From positions 27,079,032-27,143,031 of the forward strand of contig CM032125.1 of assembly GCA_018894105.1 (NCBI GenBank): a stretch of DNA of 64,000 nt. Reading direction: 5' to 3'. Every line of letters starts with the position of its first letter. The stretch's first letter is position 1. The translations under genes were made by a program, and so were the position numbers. Origin of the DNA: Jacaranda mimosifolia (taxonomy: Eukaryota; Streptophyta; Magnoliopsida; Lamiales; Bignoniaceae). The notes beneath the pieces are model-generated. The model searched no databases. It saw only the letters and a program-made list of their open reading frames with translations, and was not told the DNA's origin. This document shows, one piece after another, positions 13,044 to 24,353 of this stretch.

Positions 13044-13388
13044 TGCTAGTTGTACTCCCATCCAAATGTGGTTAGTATAATCGCTCCACGATAAGTGGTG
13101 TTGACCATAACCACCTGCTAAGCCCACTTAATTGAGATAGTGTCTTGATCAAAGACACTATAAATATGAATTATGTTAAGGTCCCTAAACTGAAGAATTA
13201 ATACCACCATTGATTAAGAAATCTTGGTGGGTTTAGAAGCACTTTAGCCAGGAATTGCAGAAAGGGTTTTAGTCAGAATTGGACAAAAAAATTAACTGAA
13301 AAATTCAAGCAACATCAATGACGGGAGGTAAACCCGAATTTATATTTTTGCTTTATTTTTGTACACCTATGCTAACATCATGCTTACA
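13044..13388 (+). repeat. 3' LTR of the copia element
   Basis: It is the partner of 9648-10025. It is preceded by a purine-rich stretch that could be the polypurine tract. The divergence from the 5' copy is clear by eye, so the insertion is not recent. Confidence 0.75.
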
Positions 13389-14543
13389 ATATGAGAATTG
13401 AAAGTTATATCTATACATGAATGACTTGCAAAATTGGTGTTTTATCTCAAGCTAGAATCCTAAATTATTATTAACGATATCAAATTTTATTTTACATTAA
13501 ACGATTCATGTGCCATTAATGCTTAAAAAAATACGAGAAATAATTCTATCTAATGAGAATTGATTTCATTCAATAATTAACCAAGACAATATTACTATAT
13601 AATGAATCGCATGAATCAAATAAAACTAAGTAGTGATAGAAACGTATGTAGCAAAAATCATATTAGAAAAGCTTCATGTGAATTGATAAGAACTCAATGA
13701 ATTAAAATTGCATGATTCACCTTCAAATTCATTTGTTTTATTTATTGTATGAAATCAATTAGTTGAACCACTCATAGTATGATTATCGCACTTCTAGATT
13801 TTTCTATTCCATCGCTTAATTTATATTCTTTATATAATAATTCTGATGAAAAATCTATCAAAATATTTTTTATTACGACAGACGATAAACTAAATTCAAA
13901 CCATTATCAACAAATTCGTAATAAGTAATTCCATTTTTCTGATTGAATGACAAGAAGTGAGGGATGATCTTGTTGTTTCTATATATATAACGGTGCGTGC
14001 ATTTATTGGGCAAAGAACTATTGTCTTTATCATATTGAGATAATAACCAGAAACTCGCAACTAGTTGCAACACACACACACACACACAAAATAATAATAA
14101 TAATAATAATATTAATAATAATAAATAAATAATAATAATAATAATCAGCCTCTCAAGTGGGCAACTAGCCATGTTAAACTCTTTACCAACGGCTAAGGGT
14201 GGAGCCAATGGACGCCGCACTATCCGGCAGTAACCGGTAAGCTTACTCCTCTCCGAACATGACCTTTTCTAGCAGAAGTTGACCCTCTTCTGGGGATAAC
14301 AAATGCCCCACGTTGTCTCTACTATGCCTACACATAGTATTCTGTACCAACATAGTATTCTGTACCATGTTGATATTTATTCCAAGAGACAAACGTTTGA
14401 CAAAGATGGAAATTGTCAGTCTACAACTTGCATAATTTAAAAGGCATCCGCATGAGGCTATTGAAATAGTAGTATATGTCTCACGGCTGAAGCGTGCGGT
14501 TAGATATTTGAATTTAACGAATTTTTAATATATATATATATAT
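13389..14543. other. Intergenic DNA with microsatellites
   Basis: It holds a (CA)n run at about 14071-14088 followed by AAT/ATT repeats to about 14145. A G/C-richer stretch at 14160-14360 was not recognised. From about 14454 it contains the first copy of a roughly 200-bp tandem duplication interrupted by the solo LTR. Confidence 0.5.
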
Positions 14544-15436
14544 TGTTATGGGGAAGTAAGACGAGCCCAAAAGGCTCAATACAACCATCCCAAGCCCAAG
14601 AATAGGTCAACCAGAGAGGTCATGCACTTGACCAGAGTGACCAAGAATAGGTCGACTAGAGAGGTCATGCACTTGACCAGAGTGACCAAGAATAGGTCGA
14701 CCAGAGAGGTCATGCGCTTGAGTAGAGTGACCAACCAGAGTGACCAGAATAGGTTGACCAGAGAGGTCATGCACTCGACCAGAGTGACCAAGAATAGGTC
14801 GACCAGAGAGGTCATGCACTTGACCAGAATAGGTCGACCAGAAGAGGTCATGCACTCGACCAGAGTGGTCAGAGAGATTCGGTCAGGGAGATATCTCGAC
14901 CAGAAGAGGTCGACCTACGAGACAGGAAGGTTTCTCTCACCACCAGTCGCTGTCGCATTTAATGCACTCAACCACTACTCTGCCACATTAAATACACTGA
15001 CATGCGGCTTGCCTCTGCATTAAATGTGAGATCTCCACCATATCCCAAAAGGATGTGGGGGCACCACCTGGAAAGAGGATTTCAGATAAGGAAAAGACCT
15101 AAAAACCCTCATGCAATGACAAAGGTCCTCCCTGCAAGAGCAAGGGTACCATGGACATTTTGATCTCCTACTTGGGGCTATAAATACCCCCATTCCAGCC
15201 TTTTAAAGATATGTCATTCTATATGCAAAGCACTTACTCTGCTGCTCATTATATACTCGACCTCATACTAACTTGAGCGTCAGAGAGCCTACGCCGAGGG
15301 CACCTCGGCTAGCCTAACGTTTGCTCGCGGTTGCAGGACTCAGCCCAGGAATCTGTGGAGCTCATTTACTCGGCCAAGCAGGTCGATCCACCCAGATTCC
15401 ATCCCATCTAGCTATATACAGCTTCCACCCTCATCA
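14544..15436 (+). mobile_element. Solo LTR of a Tat-type gypsy retrotransposon
   Basis: It begins TGTTATGGGG and ends CACCCTCATCA, flanked on both sides by TATAT, the 5-bp size expected for LTR elements (weak here because the flanks are AT repeats). It shares with the LTRs at 43595 and 53155 a TATAAATACCC promoter box (about 15180), the phrase CTCGGCTAGCCTAACGTTT and the ending CCCTCATCA, so it belongs to a related family. No internal region follows, so it probably arose by LTR-LTR recombination. Confidence 0.8.
14606..14870 (+). repeat. 45-bp tandem repeats within the solo LTR
   Basis: Six copies contain AGGTCATGC. The starts of CATGC at 14621, 14666, 14711, 14768, 14813 and 14849 give spacings of 45, 45, 57, 45 and 36. 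Each unit is a phrase around 'gaccagagtgaccaagaatagg'. The open frames here are repeat artefacts. Confidence 0.9.
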
Positions 15437-16823
15437 TATATATATATACATATAATTATTAAAAAAAAATAGTATTAGTGTGATCTTTTAAAATGTGATA
15501 CTATTGGGTTAGTAATATAAGTATTAGAATAAAAATATATATACATTCATTTGAGGCTATCGGATTAGTAGTATAAGTTCCACTTATAAAGTGTGAAGTT
15601 ATGATTTTGAATTTATTGAATTCCCAATATACATATATGCATAATTATTAAAATAAAAAAAAAATAGTATTAGTGTAATCTTTTAAAATGTCAACCAAAA
15701 ATATTATATAACATTTAAAAAAATATAAGATATCATCTAATGTTTGATAATTTTTTAAAAAAATTATAAACTTTAAAAATAAATTTTTTGAATGGTATAA
15801 TTTTTTTTTAAAAAGTAAATAATTAGTTAATTTTAAAAAAATCTTTAAATTTTAACCATATTAATTATAAAACTACCAATATTACTAACATTTTACTATA
15901 AAATTTAAAATCTTATTATCTGAATATTTTAAGAATTTATTTGCAAAATAACATTTAAAACCCACAAACTCTAAAATTATTTTATAAAGTGTAGGAATCG
16001 ATAAAATCTTTTCACATAACCTTATTCAAATACCCTCTTACAACAAAATCAGTTGAGCTATGTAAAAGAAAAATGACCCTATGCTTAGACACGAAATTAG
16101 CTCAAACCTTACCCTTTTTTATTTTGAATCCAAAGTTATTGGTATATATAGTTAAGCCATAAACATTTTCGTCACAAGATTATACACAAAATGATGATTA
16201 AAACAATTAATGAGTCATTAGTAAACATTTTATTCAAAAATTATACACAAAATAATGATATAATTACCAAAAAAGTTGAACTTTTAAGTTGCACATAGAC
16301 CAAATAATAACAAAAAAACATTATTTCAATATGCGCATTTTGATCGGAATTTATAATAGATCAAAATTAATTCAAAATTAATCAAAACTAGTGTATAGAT
16401 GATCCAAGAAGACTAGTACAATCTTTTTTTTTTCTCCACTCATCATTGCCCATAAGACGAGTACAAAATGTTGTCTCATTGATTTATGGAGTTAGATGAG
16501 GGAGTGGTTGCAATAGATGGGAAGTCTCGCAATCAAACAATGCACCTCTTTATTATCTTTATCTCCAATTTTTAGCGCGAAATTGTTTGGCACTTTCTGA
16601 CTGTCAGACACCATGCTTTTATGGGTGCTTAAGCTATTGGATGAAAAGAGCATATCTCATCCACTAACATTTAAGGACCTCAAAAACAGATAAGTGACTC
16701 AAGTACTTGAGTTTAGGCACTTGCGACCACAACTCCAAAAACGTCCAAAAATAGTCCCCTCGTACTATTCTAAGGCGGCCAGCCGAGAGTGCTGTGAGCA
16801 AATGGGATTTTTTATTTGATAAG
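15437..16823. other. AT-rich intergenic DNA
   Basis: The second copy of the roughly 200-bp duplication begins at about 15553. The rest is AT-rich without a recognisable gene. The stretch 16380-16810 has more balanced composition but no supported reading frame. Confidence 0.45.
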
Positions 16824-17204
16824 TTTGTTTGCTTCAATTGATTATACGTAATAGATATATAATTACTTATAATTTATTGTTTGTTTGTCTTAATATAGGG
16901 CCCATAATAAATCACTGATCCTGTATTAAGTTGGAATATAGATTAAGAGGTGAAAGGCTTGATACATTTTTCTTGGGTGGGATAAGATTCAAAAAAATTA
17001 AATACCCTTGATTAGTATATATATAAAAAGATATATTAAAATAAGTAATAAAATATTATAATCGTAAAATCATATGTTTTGTTTTAATTTACTTTTCAGT
17101 TAATCTTATCAATCAAACGTGAAATTATATTGTTTTATCTTGATAGACTTAAAATATATCCATTTATTTGTATATAATTTATAATCACATTATTCCAAGC
17201 AAAC
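16824..17204. mobile_element. MITE, sibling of 54077-54455
   Basis: It has termini TTTGTTTGCTTCAATTGATTAT and, inverted, TTATTCCAAGCAAACT. The interior matches the 54077 copy over nearly its whole length, for example CCTGTATTAAGTTGGAATAT and GCTTGATACATTTTTCTTG. No gene is present. Confidence 0.8.
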
Positions 17205-17689
17205 TAGTCATAAAAAAAAAACTCAAACACGCATCTATTTATATATATATATATATATGTATAGTACAATATTGATTGGCAAGTTGGATGTTGAAATGGT
17301 ACATGTTGATGTCCAAGTTGCATCATTATGAGGGCAGGGCACATGCACTATTTTAACATGTCCGTCGAACCAGATGCATGATTGGTGCTAGTGGACTTAT
17401 AGTTAATTAGGCTAATTAATTAAAAAAAGTTAAGTTATCTAAACTTTAAGTTATTAGATAGAGGAGAAATATACATATATATACATAAAAATTATATTTA
17501 AATAATATCTTAAAAGGGTTTATCATTAGCCCTAAACTTCTATAATGGGTGATGATTTGTGTCTCTTTATTTCTATATATTGGTGTAAGTCGTACAAGGG
17601 TTGGTACGAATAACAACTATTGGTGAAAAGTTATCACTAATTAATTTTAAATATTAATTATGCATAAGCATTTTTGTTTTATAATAGTA
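17205..17689. other. AT-rich spacer
   Basis: It includes a short (TA)n at about 17240-17260. No coding or structural signal was recognised. Confidence 0.4.
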
Positions 17690-19300
17690 ATAATGAATTT
17701 TAAAAGTTTAATAATGACATGAATTGTATTTAAATTATCATCATCTGCAATTAATAAACAAAATTTTACTTTGATAACTAAATTTTATAAAAAAATGATA
17801 GTTACAATTTTTGTTGTCAATAAAATTTGCTACAAATATGCGCTTCTAATTGTCATTATTAATTAATTAAAATAGAAAAAAAATCATCAAATATCTATAA
17901 AGATCGCGTAAACACGAGGTCATGTCACTGTGACTGTGACATTATAAAAGATGTTATTAACGAATGGCATATGATTGTGACAAAACTATATAATTTATAT
18001 AAAAACAAAATAATATTAGTAAATAGTAATTAATATAGAACTGAATGGTATTATAAAAGTTTTTAATTAGTAATGACAAACGTAATAATAACTTTTATTG
18101 CGTCACAAGAATTAATGTATTTAAATTATCATCATCTGCAATTAATGAATAAATTTCTATTTTGATAACTAAATTTTTATTAAAAAAATGATAGTTACAA
18201 TTTTTGTTGTCAATAAAATTTGCTACAAATATGTGCTTCTAATTGTCATTATTAATTAATTAAAATAGAAAAAAAAATACCATCAGTTATTTATAAAGAT
18301 CGCGTAAACACAATGTCATGTCACTGTGACTGTGACATTATAAAAGATGTTATTAACGAATGGCATATGATTGTGACAAAACCATACACTTTATATAAAA
18401 ACAAAATAATATTAGTAAATAGTAATTAATATAAAACTGAATGGTATTATAAAGCTTGTTGATTAGTAATGACAAACGTAATGATTACTTTTATTGTGCC
18501 ACAAGAATTAATAAATTTAAATTATCATCATATGCAATTAATAAATAAATTTTTATTTTGATAACTAAAATTTTATAAAAAATGATAGTTACTATTTTTG
18601 CTATGAATAAAATTTGCTACAAATATGCACTTCTAATTGTCATTATTAATTAATTAAAATAGAAAAAAAAAATACCATAAGTTATCTATAAAGATCGTGT
18701 AAACACGATGTAATGTCACTGTGACTATGACATTATAAAAGTTGTTATTAACGAATGGCATATGATTGTGACAATTAAAACCATATACTTTATTTAAAAA
18801 TAAAATAATATTATTAAAAGGTAATTAATATAGAATTGAATGGTATTATAAAGGTTGTTAATTAGTAATGACAAACTTAATAATAACTTTTATTGCGTCA
18901 CAAGAATTAATGTACTTAAATTATCATCATCTGCAATTAATAAATAAATTTTTATTTTGATAACTAAAATTTTATTAAAAAAAATGATAGTTACAATTTT
19001 TGTTGTCTATAAAATTTGCTACAAATATGCGCTTCTAATTGTCATTATTAATTAATTAAAATAAAAAAAATATCATCAGTTATTTATAAAGTTCGTGTAA
19101 ACACAAGGTCATATCACCGTGACTGTGACATTATAAAAGTTGTTATTAACGAATGACATATGATTGTGACAAAATCATATATCTTATGTAAAAACAAAAT
19201 AATATTAATAATTAATTAATATAGAACTGAATGGTATTAAAAAAGTTGTTAATTAGTGAGGAGAAATGTAATAATAACTTTTATTGTGCCACAACAATGG
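17690..19300. repeat. Tandem array, four units of about 391-399 bp
   Basis: The phrase ATCATCATCTGCAATTAAT recurs at about 17738, 18129, 18525 and 18924. Every unit also carries GATAGTTACAATTTTTG, TTGCTACAAATATG, TGTCACTGTGACTGTGACAT and AACGAATGGCATATGATTG in the same order. The units differ by scattered substitutions and small indels, so the array is old. Its sequence style (gacaa/gtcac phrases) resembles the CACTA-type MITEs here. Confidence 0.9.
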
Positions 19301-19766
19301 CTTAATACAATAACAAAAAATAGTATTTTAGATTGTAATATTAAGAATTATTGATCTATATATGGTAATAATTTAATAACAATAAAAACCCACACTACGA
19401 CTTATGACAAGATTTGTATTGTTATTATATATGTTTTACTAATTATTAATAATGATAATTAAACATACTTTTCTTATTGTTAAGTTCGTGAAGTCAGTCA
19501 TTATGACAAAATGAACTTTTTTTGTTATCTTTTGAGATATGTATACTAGTGGCAATTTTTGCGTCGTCACTACTTTTCTTTCTTACACTAGTGGTTGTCA
19601 CCTGACAATATCATGAATCATTATCTTTATATAATAATTAATTATTTTTCAAACTCTGAAACGTAATCTACATCAGTAAACAGTAGTAGCTTGTAAGAGT
19701 TAGCTGAAGCTGGAATTCTGGTACAATAATGCTAAACATGAAAATGTAGAAATCTACAATCTCCTA
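19301..19766. other. AT-rich flank of the tandem array
   Basis: At about 19586-19600 it contains CTTTCTTACACTAGTGG, possibly a degenerate CACTA-type terminus. This would make the array the interior of a larger element, but the opposite end was not found. Confidence 0.35.
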
Positions 19767-20233
19767 GGCCCCGTTTGGTTTCATTTTCTGAGGCTATTTT
19801 TATTTTCTAATGAAAATACATAATAAAAAGTTTGTTAAAAAAATAATTTAAAAATGAGTTGTATTTGGATGAGTTGTTTAAAATTATAGGTTTATATAGG
19901 TGTGAAAATGAATTGTATTTGGATATTGGGTTTTTTGTATTAAGAAGAAAGAAATAATTTGAATTTGAATTGATGATGTGATATGTATTTATTTGAAAAA
20001 TAATATAAAATAATATTTTTGTAGGTGAATGATGGTTAAGAAGTATTGGAAAGATAAAAAAGTAGATATAAATAGTAATAGGTGTTGAAATAATGTGAAA
20101 ATGGAGAGAAAATATATAAAAGAATGTTTTGAAAATAAAAATATTTGAGAAAATAATGTAGATAGTGATAACTTTCATTTTTCATTTTGAGAAGAAAATG
20201 AAAATGAATGTTGAAAATGAAACAAAACGGGCC
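19767..20233. mobile_element. MITE with GGCCCCGTTTGGTTTCATTTTC-type ends
   Basis: The left terminus GGCCCCGTTTGGTTTCATTT and the inverted right terminus GGCCCGTTTTGTTTCATTTT match with about two changes. The interior is AT-rich and partly palindromic. It lies about 240 bp downstream of the WRKY70-type stop codon. The superfamily is uncertain because no target duplication was seen. Confidence 0.75.
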
Positions 20234-20471
20234 TTCACATACTTATCCATCTTTAATTTATTTCACTAAGATTTGTTCTTTGTGGCTTCTCATGAAGTTT
20301 TGTCCCCTAAAGCAGGTAATGAGAAAAAAGAACTACAATATATTAATAAAAATTGATATATTTTTGCACACTTCCATATATAATAGAGAGTGGAATGAAA
20401 CCTTTATTACAAGTACAACAATGGATTAATATATATAATCATGTGCACAATAGCTAAACTAAAGGAGCTGT

Positions 20472-22958
20472 TTACATATCATCAAAGTATTGGAAATTTT
20501 CTATATCCCCAAGCTGATTAACCTCCATGTCAAGCCCTTGCAAACTAGAAGCCACTTCTTCTTGGTAGGAGCTCATCACGGGAGCCCATTCGGGCTTATA
20601 ATATCCCATCGAATCCAGCCCGATAATGTCCTCCCATGGATTCACCAGTGTTGATTTAGCATCAGAGGTATCATCCTGATCATGACTTTGAGTCTGACTC
20701 TGATCATTATGAGTTTCTTCAAATTCTTGTTTAACTGCAGAAATAATCACGGGCCGATGATCTTGTTTTGGTGGGATTGTTGTTTCCTGGAAACTAATCA
20801 GATTGGGTTCCTCAGGATCTGCTTCCACAATGAGATGTGGAGCCCTTACCCTTAGTGTTTCTGTGCATGAATGTTTATGGAAGTATGTGGTTTGATAAAT
20901 GGTGGGATTCCCTTTGATTATTTGCACTTGTTTTGTGGCTTTGCAACCCTCATACTTGTGGGTGCACCTAAAATAGCACCTGTTGCAACAAAAGACAAAT
21001 AATAAAATTACTATTGAATAATTCCTTTCTTTTGGGGCAATAATACTCATTTCTAATCAAGATTGAGATAGTGAAGAAAATGAATTGATGTGATGCTTAT
21101 CACAATATATACCATAAAAATGTGACCATGAATGGGATAAATGGAAAACAAGGTACAACGAAAAAATTGCTAAAGAACTAATTTCAAAATATAACTACAA
21201 ATTTTCGTAACAAATGTAATCTTTAATTAGTTACAAGTTAAGATTATTAGCTATCAATCTTTAGACTTATACATAAACACAACAAATTAGCTATGCATTA
21301 TTCGTAGAAAAAATTAATACGTGTATATATATAGAAAAACATAATCATCAGCTAAGGATTGATTGTAGTGAGAGTTAGCTACAAAAGCATTTACTTCAAA
21401 TATATTTAAATCAATTTTGTAGTTAAAACTATGAATTGTTAGAATCAACTAAGAATTAGTGGTTGTAGCTGATGCCTATGTAGTGACATTTCAATTTGTT
21501 ATTTTCCAGATACACGCTAAGTGAAGAAATAGTGGAAGAAAGTAGGCTAGACTCAGCATCCATATATATTATTTAAATACAAATTTGAGATTGAACTTGA
21601 AGAGTGTGTGCTTGATTTGAATGCATACAGTTATCAAAATATTTAATTTAGCTGGTTCTTGTTCTTTTCTGTCCCTCTTAATCTTGATAAGTCAAAGAGG
21701 CTATTTTTTCTAACATGATATTTAGTACCTGGGATAATCAGAATTCATGATGTTCTTCTGTCCATATTTCCTCCATGCACAACCATCTTCCACAGTTGGA
21801 GATTCTATTACCCATGAATCTGGGGTCCTTCTGCAGATTAATTTAAGACATCCATTAATGAATGCAAATTTAGATTTCACATATATATATATAGTAGTTA
21901 AAACAAGGTTAATCCAAGAATTCAGGCTTCATTGGGAGGTTAAAAGGTAAATTAGGAGCCCCTATATTTATAGACATGATTCCAATCCAAAAACTTATCT
22001 CAAAATAACCAAACGAAATATTTTTTGTTTGGTAGGAAAAGTACCAAAAATATATAAGAACTTTATGGGCTTCTAAATGGCAAAAATCTGCTTTAAAAGT
22101 CTAGTTTATAATTATTACTTCTCTTCCTACAGAAAGAAAACAAAGATCAAAAGGGATCTCTTCTTTTGTTTTAGTTTATATATATCCACCAAGTTGCAAT
22201 TAAGCTGATCAAGTTGATAAGTACTGTTCAATGTGCGTATACATTAATCAACACAAATAAAATGTTTATATTAATTAAAACCCTAATTTTGTAAATATCC
22301 TCTAATTTTCAAAATAATTCTGTCAACTTCAATCTATTCAAAGTGTCGAGAATAAGACACATAACAAGAATATTATTTAGAAAAAGATTTTGAAATATAA
22401 AAGATTAGGAAAGGAAAAAAAAAAAGACACTGAAATATTTACAAAATGAGCTAAAAACTCGGGGGAAAAAAAAAAGATAAGAACTTCAAATCAAGTTTCT
22501 TGCCCCCATTATTAGTCGTAAGGTTGTTTGTAAATAATTAAAACTTAATTTAAAAAAAAAAAAAAAAAAAGCAGAAAGCCCACAAGAATATTTTATGATG
22601 ATAATTTTTATATATAATAAAAATCAATATATAAATTTATACAAATATATATGTAGCAATCTCACCTCCTCTTGTAACAACCCCTCCGATCTTTGACCCC
22701 GGCCGGCTTCCTCTTGCTCTCGCCGGAGCAGGCGGAGCCGCCTCCGTCAACGGCGGGGATCTGGGCGCCAGAACTCAGCACAGAGAGAGTCTGAGTGAAA
22801 GATCTCAAGATTTGCAGCGCGAGCTCCTCAGCTGAGACAGGCCCATGATCTTTAACAGGCTTCTGCAGAAGGGTTTGAAGTTGGGTCGCAGATTCTTTAC
22901 CCTTTACAAGCTCCACAATCACACTTTTCCTCTTTGCATGAAAATTTCCACCTCCCAT
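20472..22958 (-). CDS. WRKY70: WRKY transcription factor, group III, WRKY70/54-type
   Basis: The family acts in the nucleus; Arabidopsis WRKY70 and WRKY54 are known salicylate-linked regulators of defence and senescence. Exons on the minus strand are 22958-22666, 21830-21729 and 20979-20472; GT-AG splicing gives 300 residues. RGCYKRR precedes the domain, as in WRKY70. WRKYGQK is at 117-123, in [20 protein letters not shown], where cysteine replaces the usual tyrosine before AW. The zinc finger reads C137-X6-C144-X23-H168-X-C170, one residue shorter in the first loop than the group III norm of X7. The C-terminal half is acidic, as expected of an activation region. I chose the ATG at 22958 because the following [16 protein letters not shown] matches the family start, although the frame stays open upstream to 23270. 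Confidence 0.9.
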
Positions 22959-23184
22959 TTTTTCTAATTTTTCTAGCCACACGCTCCAGTGTGTTTGTGC
23001 TTGTTTTTGGAGAGATCTAAAGAGATAAGAATGGGGAATTTGCTGTTTTGCTGCAGTTTTTATTTTTGGTAATAAAGACTTAAAAAGAGTGGATTTGGAG
23101 GAGAGAGAGAGAGGTAAGTTGTAGGAAAATTGGAGGAAGGCAGGTGGAAAAAACCCTCGTAATTTTATGGGTTGCATAAAGGAG

Positions 23185-23214
23185 ACGTCATCGATATTCG
23201 TCACTCGATGACGT
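23185..23214. promoter_or_regulatory. Inverted TGACG pair, as-1-like, upstream of WRKY70-type gene
   Basis: ACGTCATCGA and TCGATGACGT form a perfect 10-bp inverted repeat around a 10-bp spacer, 227-256 bp before the start codon. Each arm holds TGACG, the core bound by TGA bZIP factors, and the left arm is the palindrome GACGTC. WRKY70 is known to respond to salicylate, where TGA factors act, so a regulatory role is plausible but inferred. Confidence 0.55.
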
Positions 23215-23456
23215 AGTTGCTGCTGCTTGCGGGTTCCGGGATCTGGCCCATTGGGCTTGTAATGATCCACAGATCTTGGCCGTTGATATTTGGGGTACTA
23301 CTGTTGGGGTCTTGGACCATAAATCAGTGGTCGAGATCAGCCGGGAGTGCCCCAAGCAAAACGGAATTGGTGGACCAGGTTTGGAGGTTTGCAGTATAAA
23401 AATGCTTGTCCTTTCTTTGTTCTTTCGCTATTTTGTATGGAAGAAAGAAACCTAGG

Positions 23457-23776
23457 GAGTGTTTGGCTATATTTCCCCATATCAACATTATTTTGAGAAA
23501 ATATAATTAAATATATTCTCTTCTTTTTTTTTAAATGCACATTCTCCAATATATATATATATATATAAAATATATATTATATATACATAATATATATTTT
23601 ATTATTATTCTAACATTAAAAAAATCATTCAATTCTATTTTCACCACAAAAATTTAATAAAAAAATATTGATTTGACTGCTACAGTAAAAAAATATTTTC
23701 CCCAAAACATTCTCCAATAATTCATTTTCTCAAAACACATAATAAAATCAAACAAAAAATATAACCAAGCATTCCG
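23457..23776. mobile_element. MITE upstream of WRKY70-type gene
   Basis: Ends GGGAGTGTTTGGCTATATTT and, inverted, GGAATGCTTGGTTATATTTT match closely. CTAG-containing flanks on both sides may be the target duplication. It includes an (AT)n run. No gene is present. Confidence 0.65.
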
Positions 23777-23807
23777 CTAGTAATGTCATGAGAAATCTAA
23801 TAATTAT

Positions 23808-24273
23808 GTGGTTGTTTGGTCGCAAATTGGAGCATTTTACCAAAATAATTTTGGCTAAATAATTTTTGAAAAGTAGAGTTGGGGAATGTGATAGTAGTTT
23901 GTTTGTATTTTGAGTGATAGATGAATAATGTTTTGGAAGAAAATTGTTTGTTTGGTTGTATTTTGAGATGGGATAAAATGTCACGTCAATGATTTGTTTG
24001 TTGGATTGGTGGAGTAAAATGAATATTTTAAATTATTTATATATGTGTATATATAAATTCAATGATTTGTATTATGTGTATATATTAGTGATGTGAAGAG
24101 GACAATTTATGGCTAGTAGCATAGCATTGGGGAATGTATTGAGATGTGAATAGTAAGGGTATTTTGGGGAATGAATTTTGTGTTTTGGGAATATAATTGG
24201 GGAATGTTTATTGTTTGTTTGTTTAAATTTTGAAAGTTGAAAAATATATTAAAAATTTACAACCAAACAAGGC
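23808..24273. mobile_element. MITE with TTGTTTGGT(C/T)G ends
   Basis: Left end GGTTGTTTGGTCGCAAATT and inverted right end CCTTGTTTGGTTGTAAATT match. Internal phrases such as GATAAAATGTCAC and GAAAATTGTTTGTTTG recur in the copies at 26170-26586 (opposite orientation) and 28250-29993. Confidence 0.75.
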
Positions 24274-24353
24274 CTATGTTTTCAGTTCTCATAGAAGATA
24301 ATAAGAGTTTTGTTTTATTGATAGTGAAATTTATCTTGTATTGAAATAATGAT

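Larger units (their letters stand above)
9648..13388 (+). mobile_element. Degenerate Ty1-copia retrotransposon
   Basis: Two similar direct repeats (9648-10025 and 13044-13388) flank reverse transcriptase and RNase H remnants in copia order. Gag, protease and integrase are missing: the left LTR leads almost directly into reverse transcriptase sequence, so a large internal deletion removed them together with the primer binding site. The remaining coding part has many stops and is further split by two insertions (about 10337-11040 and 11054-11498). It is not autonomous. The 5-bp target duplication could not be fixed. Confidence 0.85.

Noticed and set aside
13873..14220. 115-codon minus-strand frame
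   Set aside because: Runs of Ile and Leu come from AAT/ATT and CA repeats; no conserved motif.
14576..15023. Open frames on both strands with repeated peptide phrases (133, 91 and 82 codons)
   Set aside because: They follow exactly the 45-bp repeat of the solo LTR, whose unit is a multiple of three. No independent coding signal.
17205..19600. Treating the tandem array as a complete CACTA element
   Set aside because: Only one weak right terminus (near 19595) was found; without a left end or target duplication the claim is not supported.
19807..20178. 123-codon minus-strand frame
   Set aside because: Lies wholly within a MITE and is low-complexity (Ile, Phe, Asn, Ser).
20980..21728. Possible CACTA-type MITE in intron 2 of the WRKY70-type gene (TATGTAGTGACA near 21477)
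   Set aside because: A matching left end could not be found.
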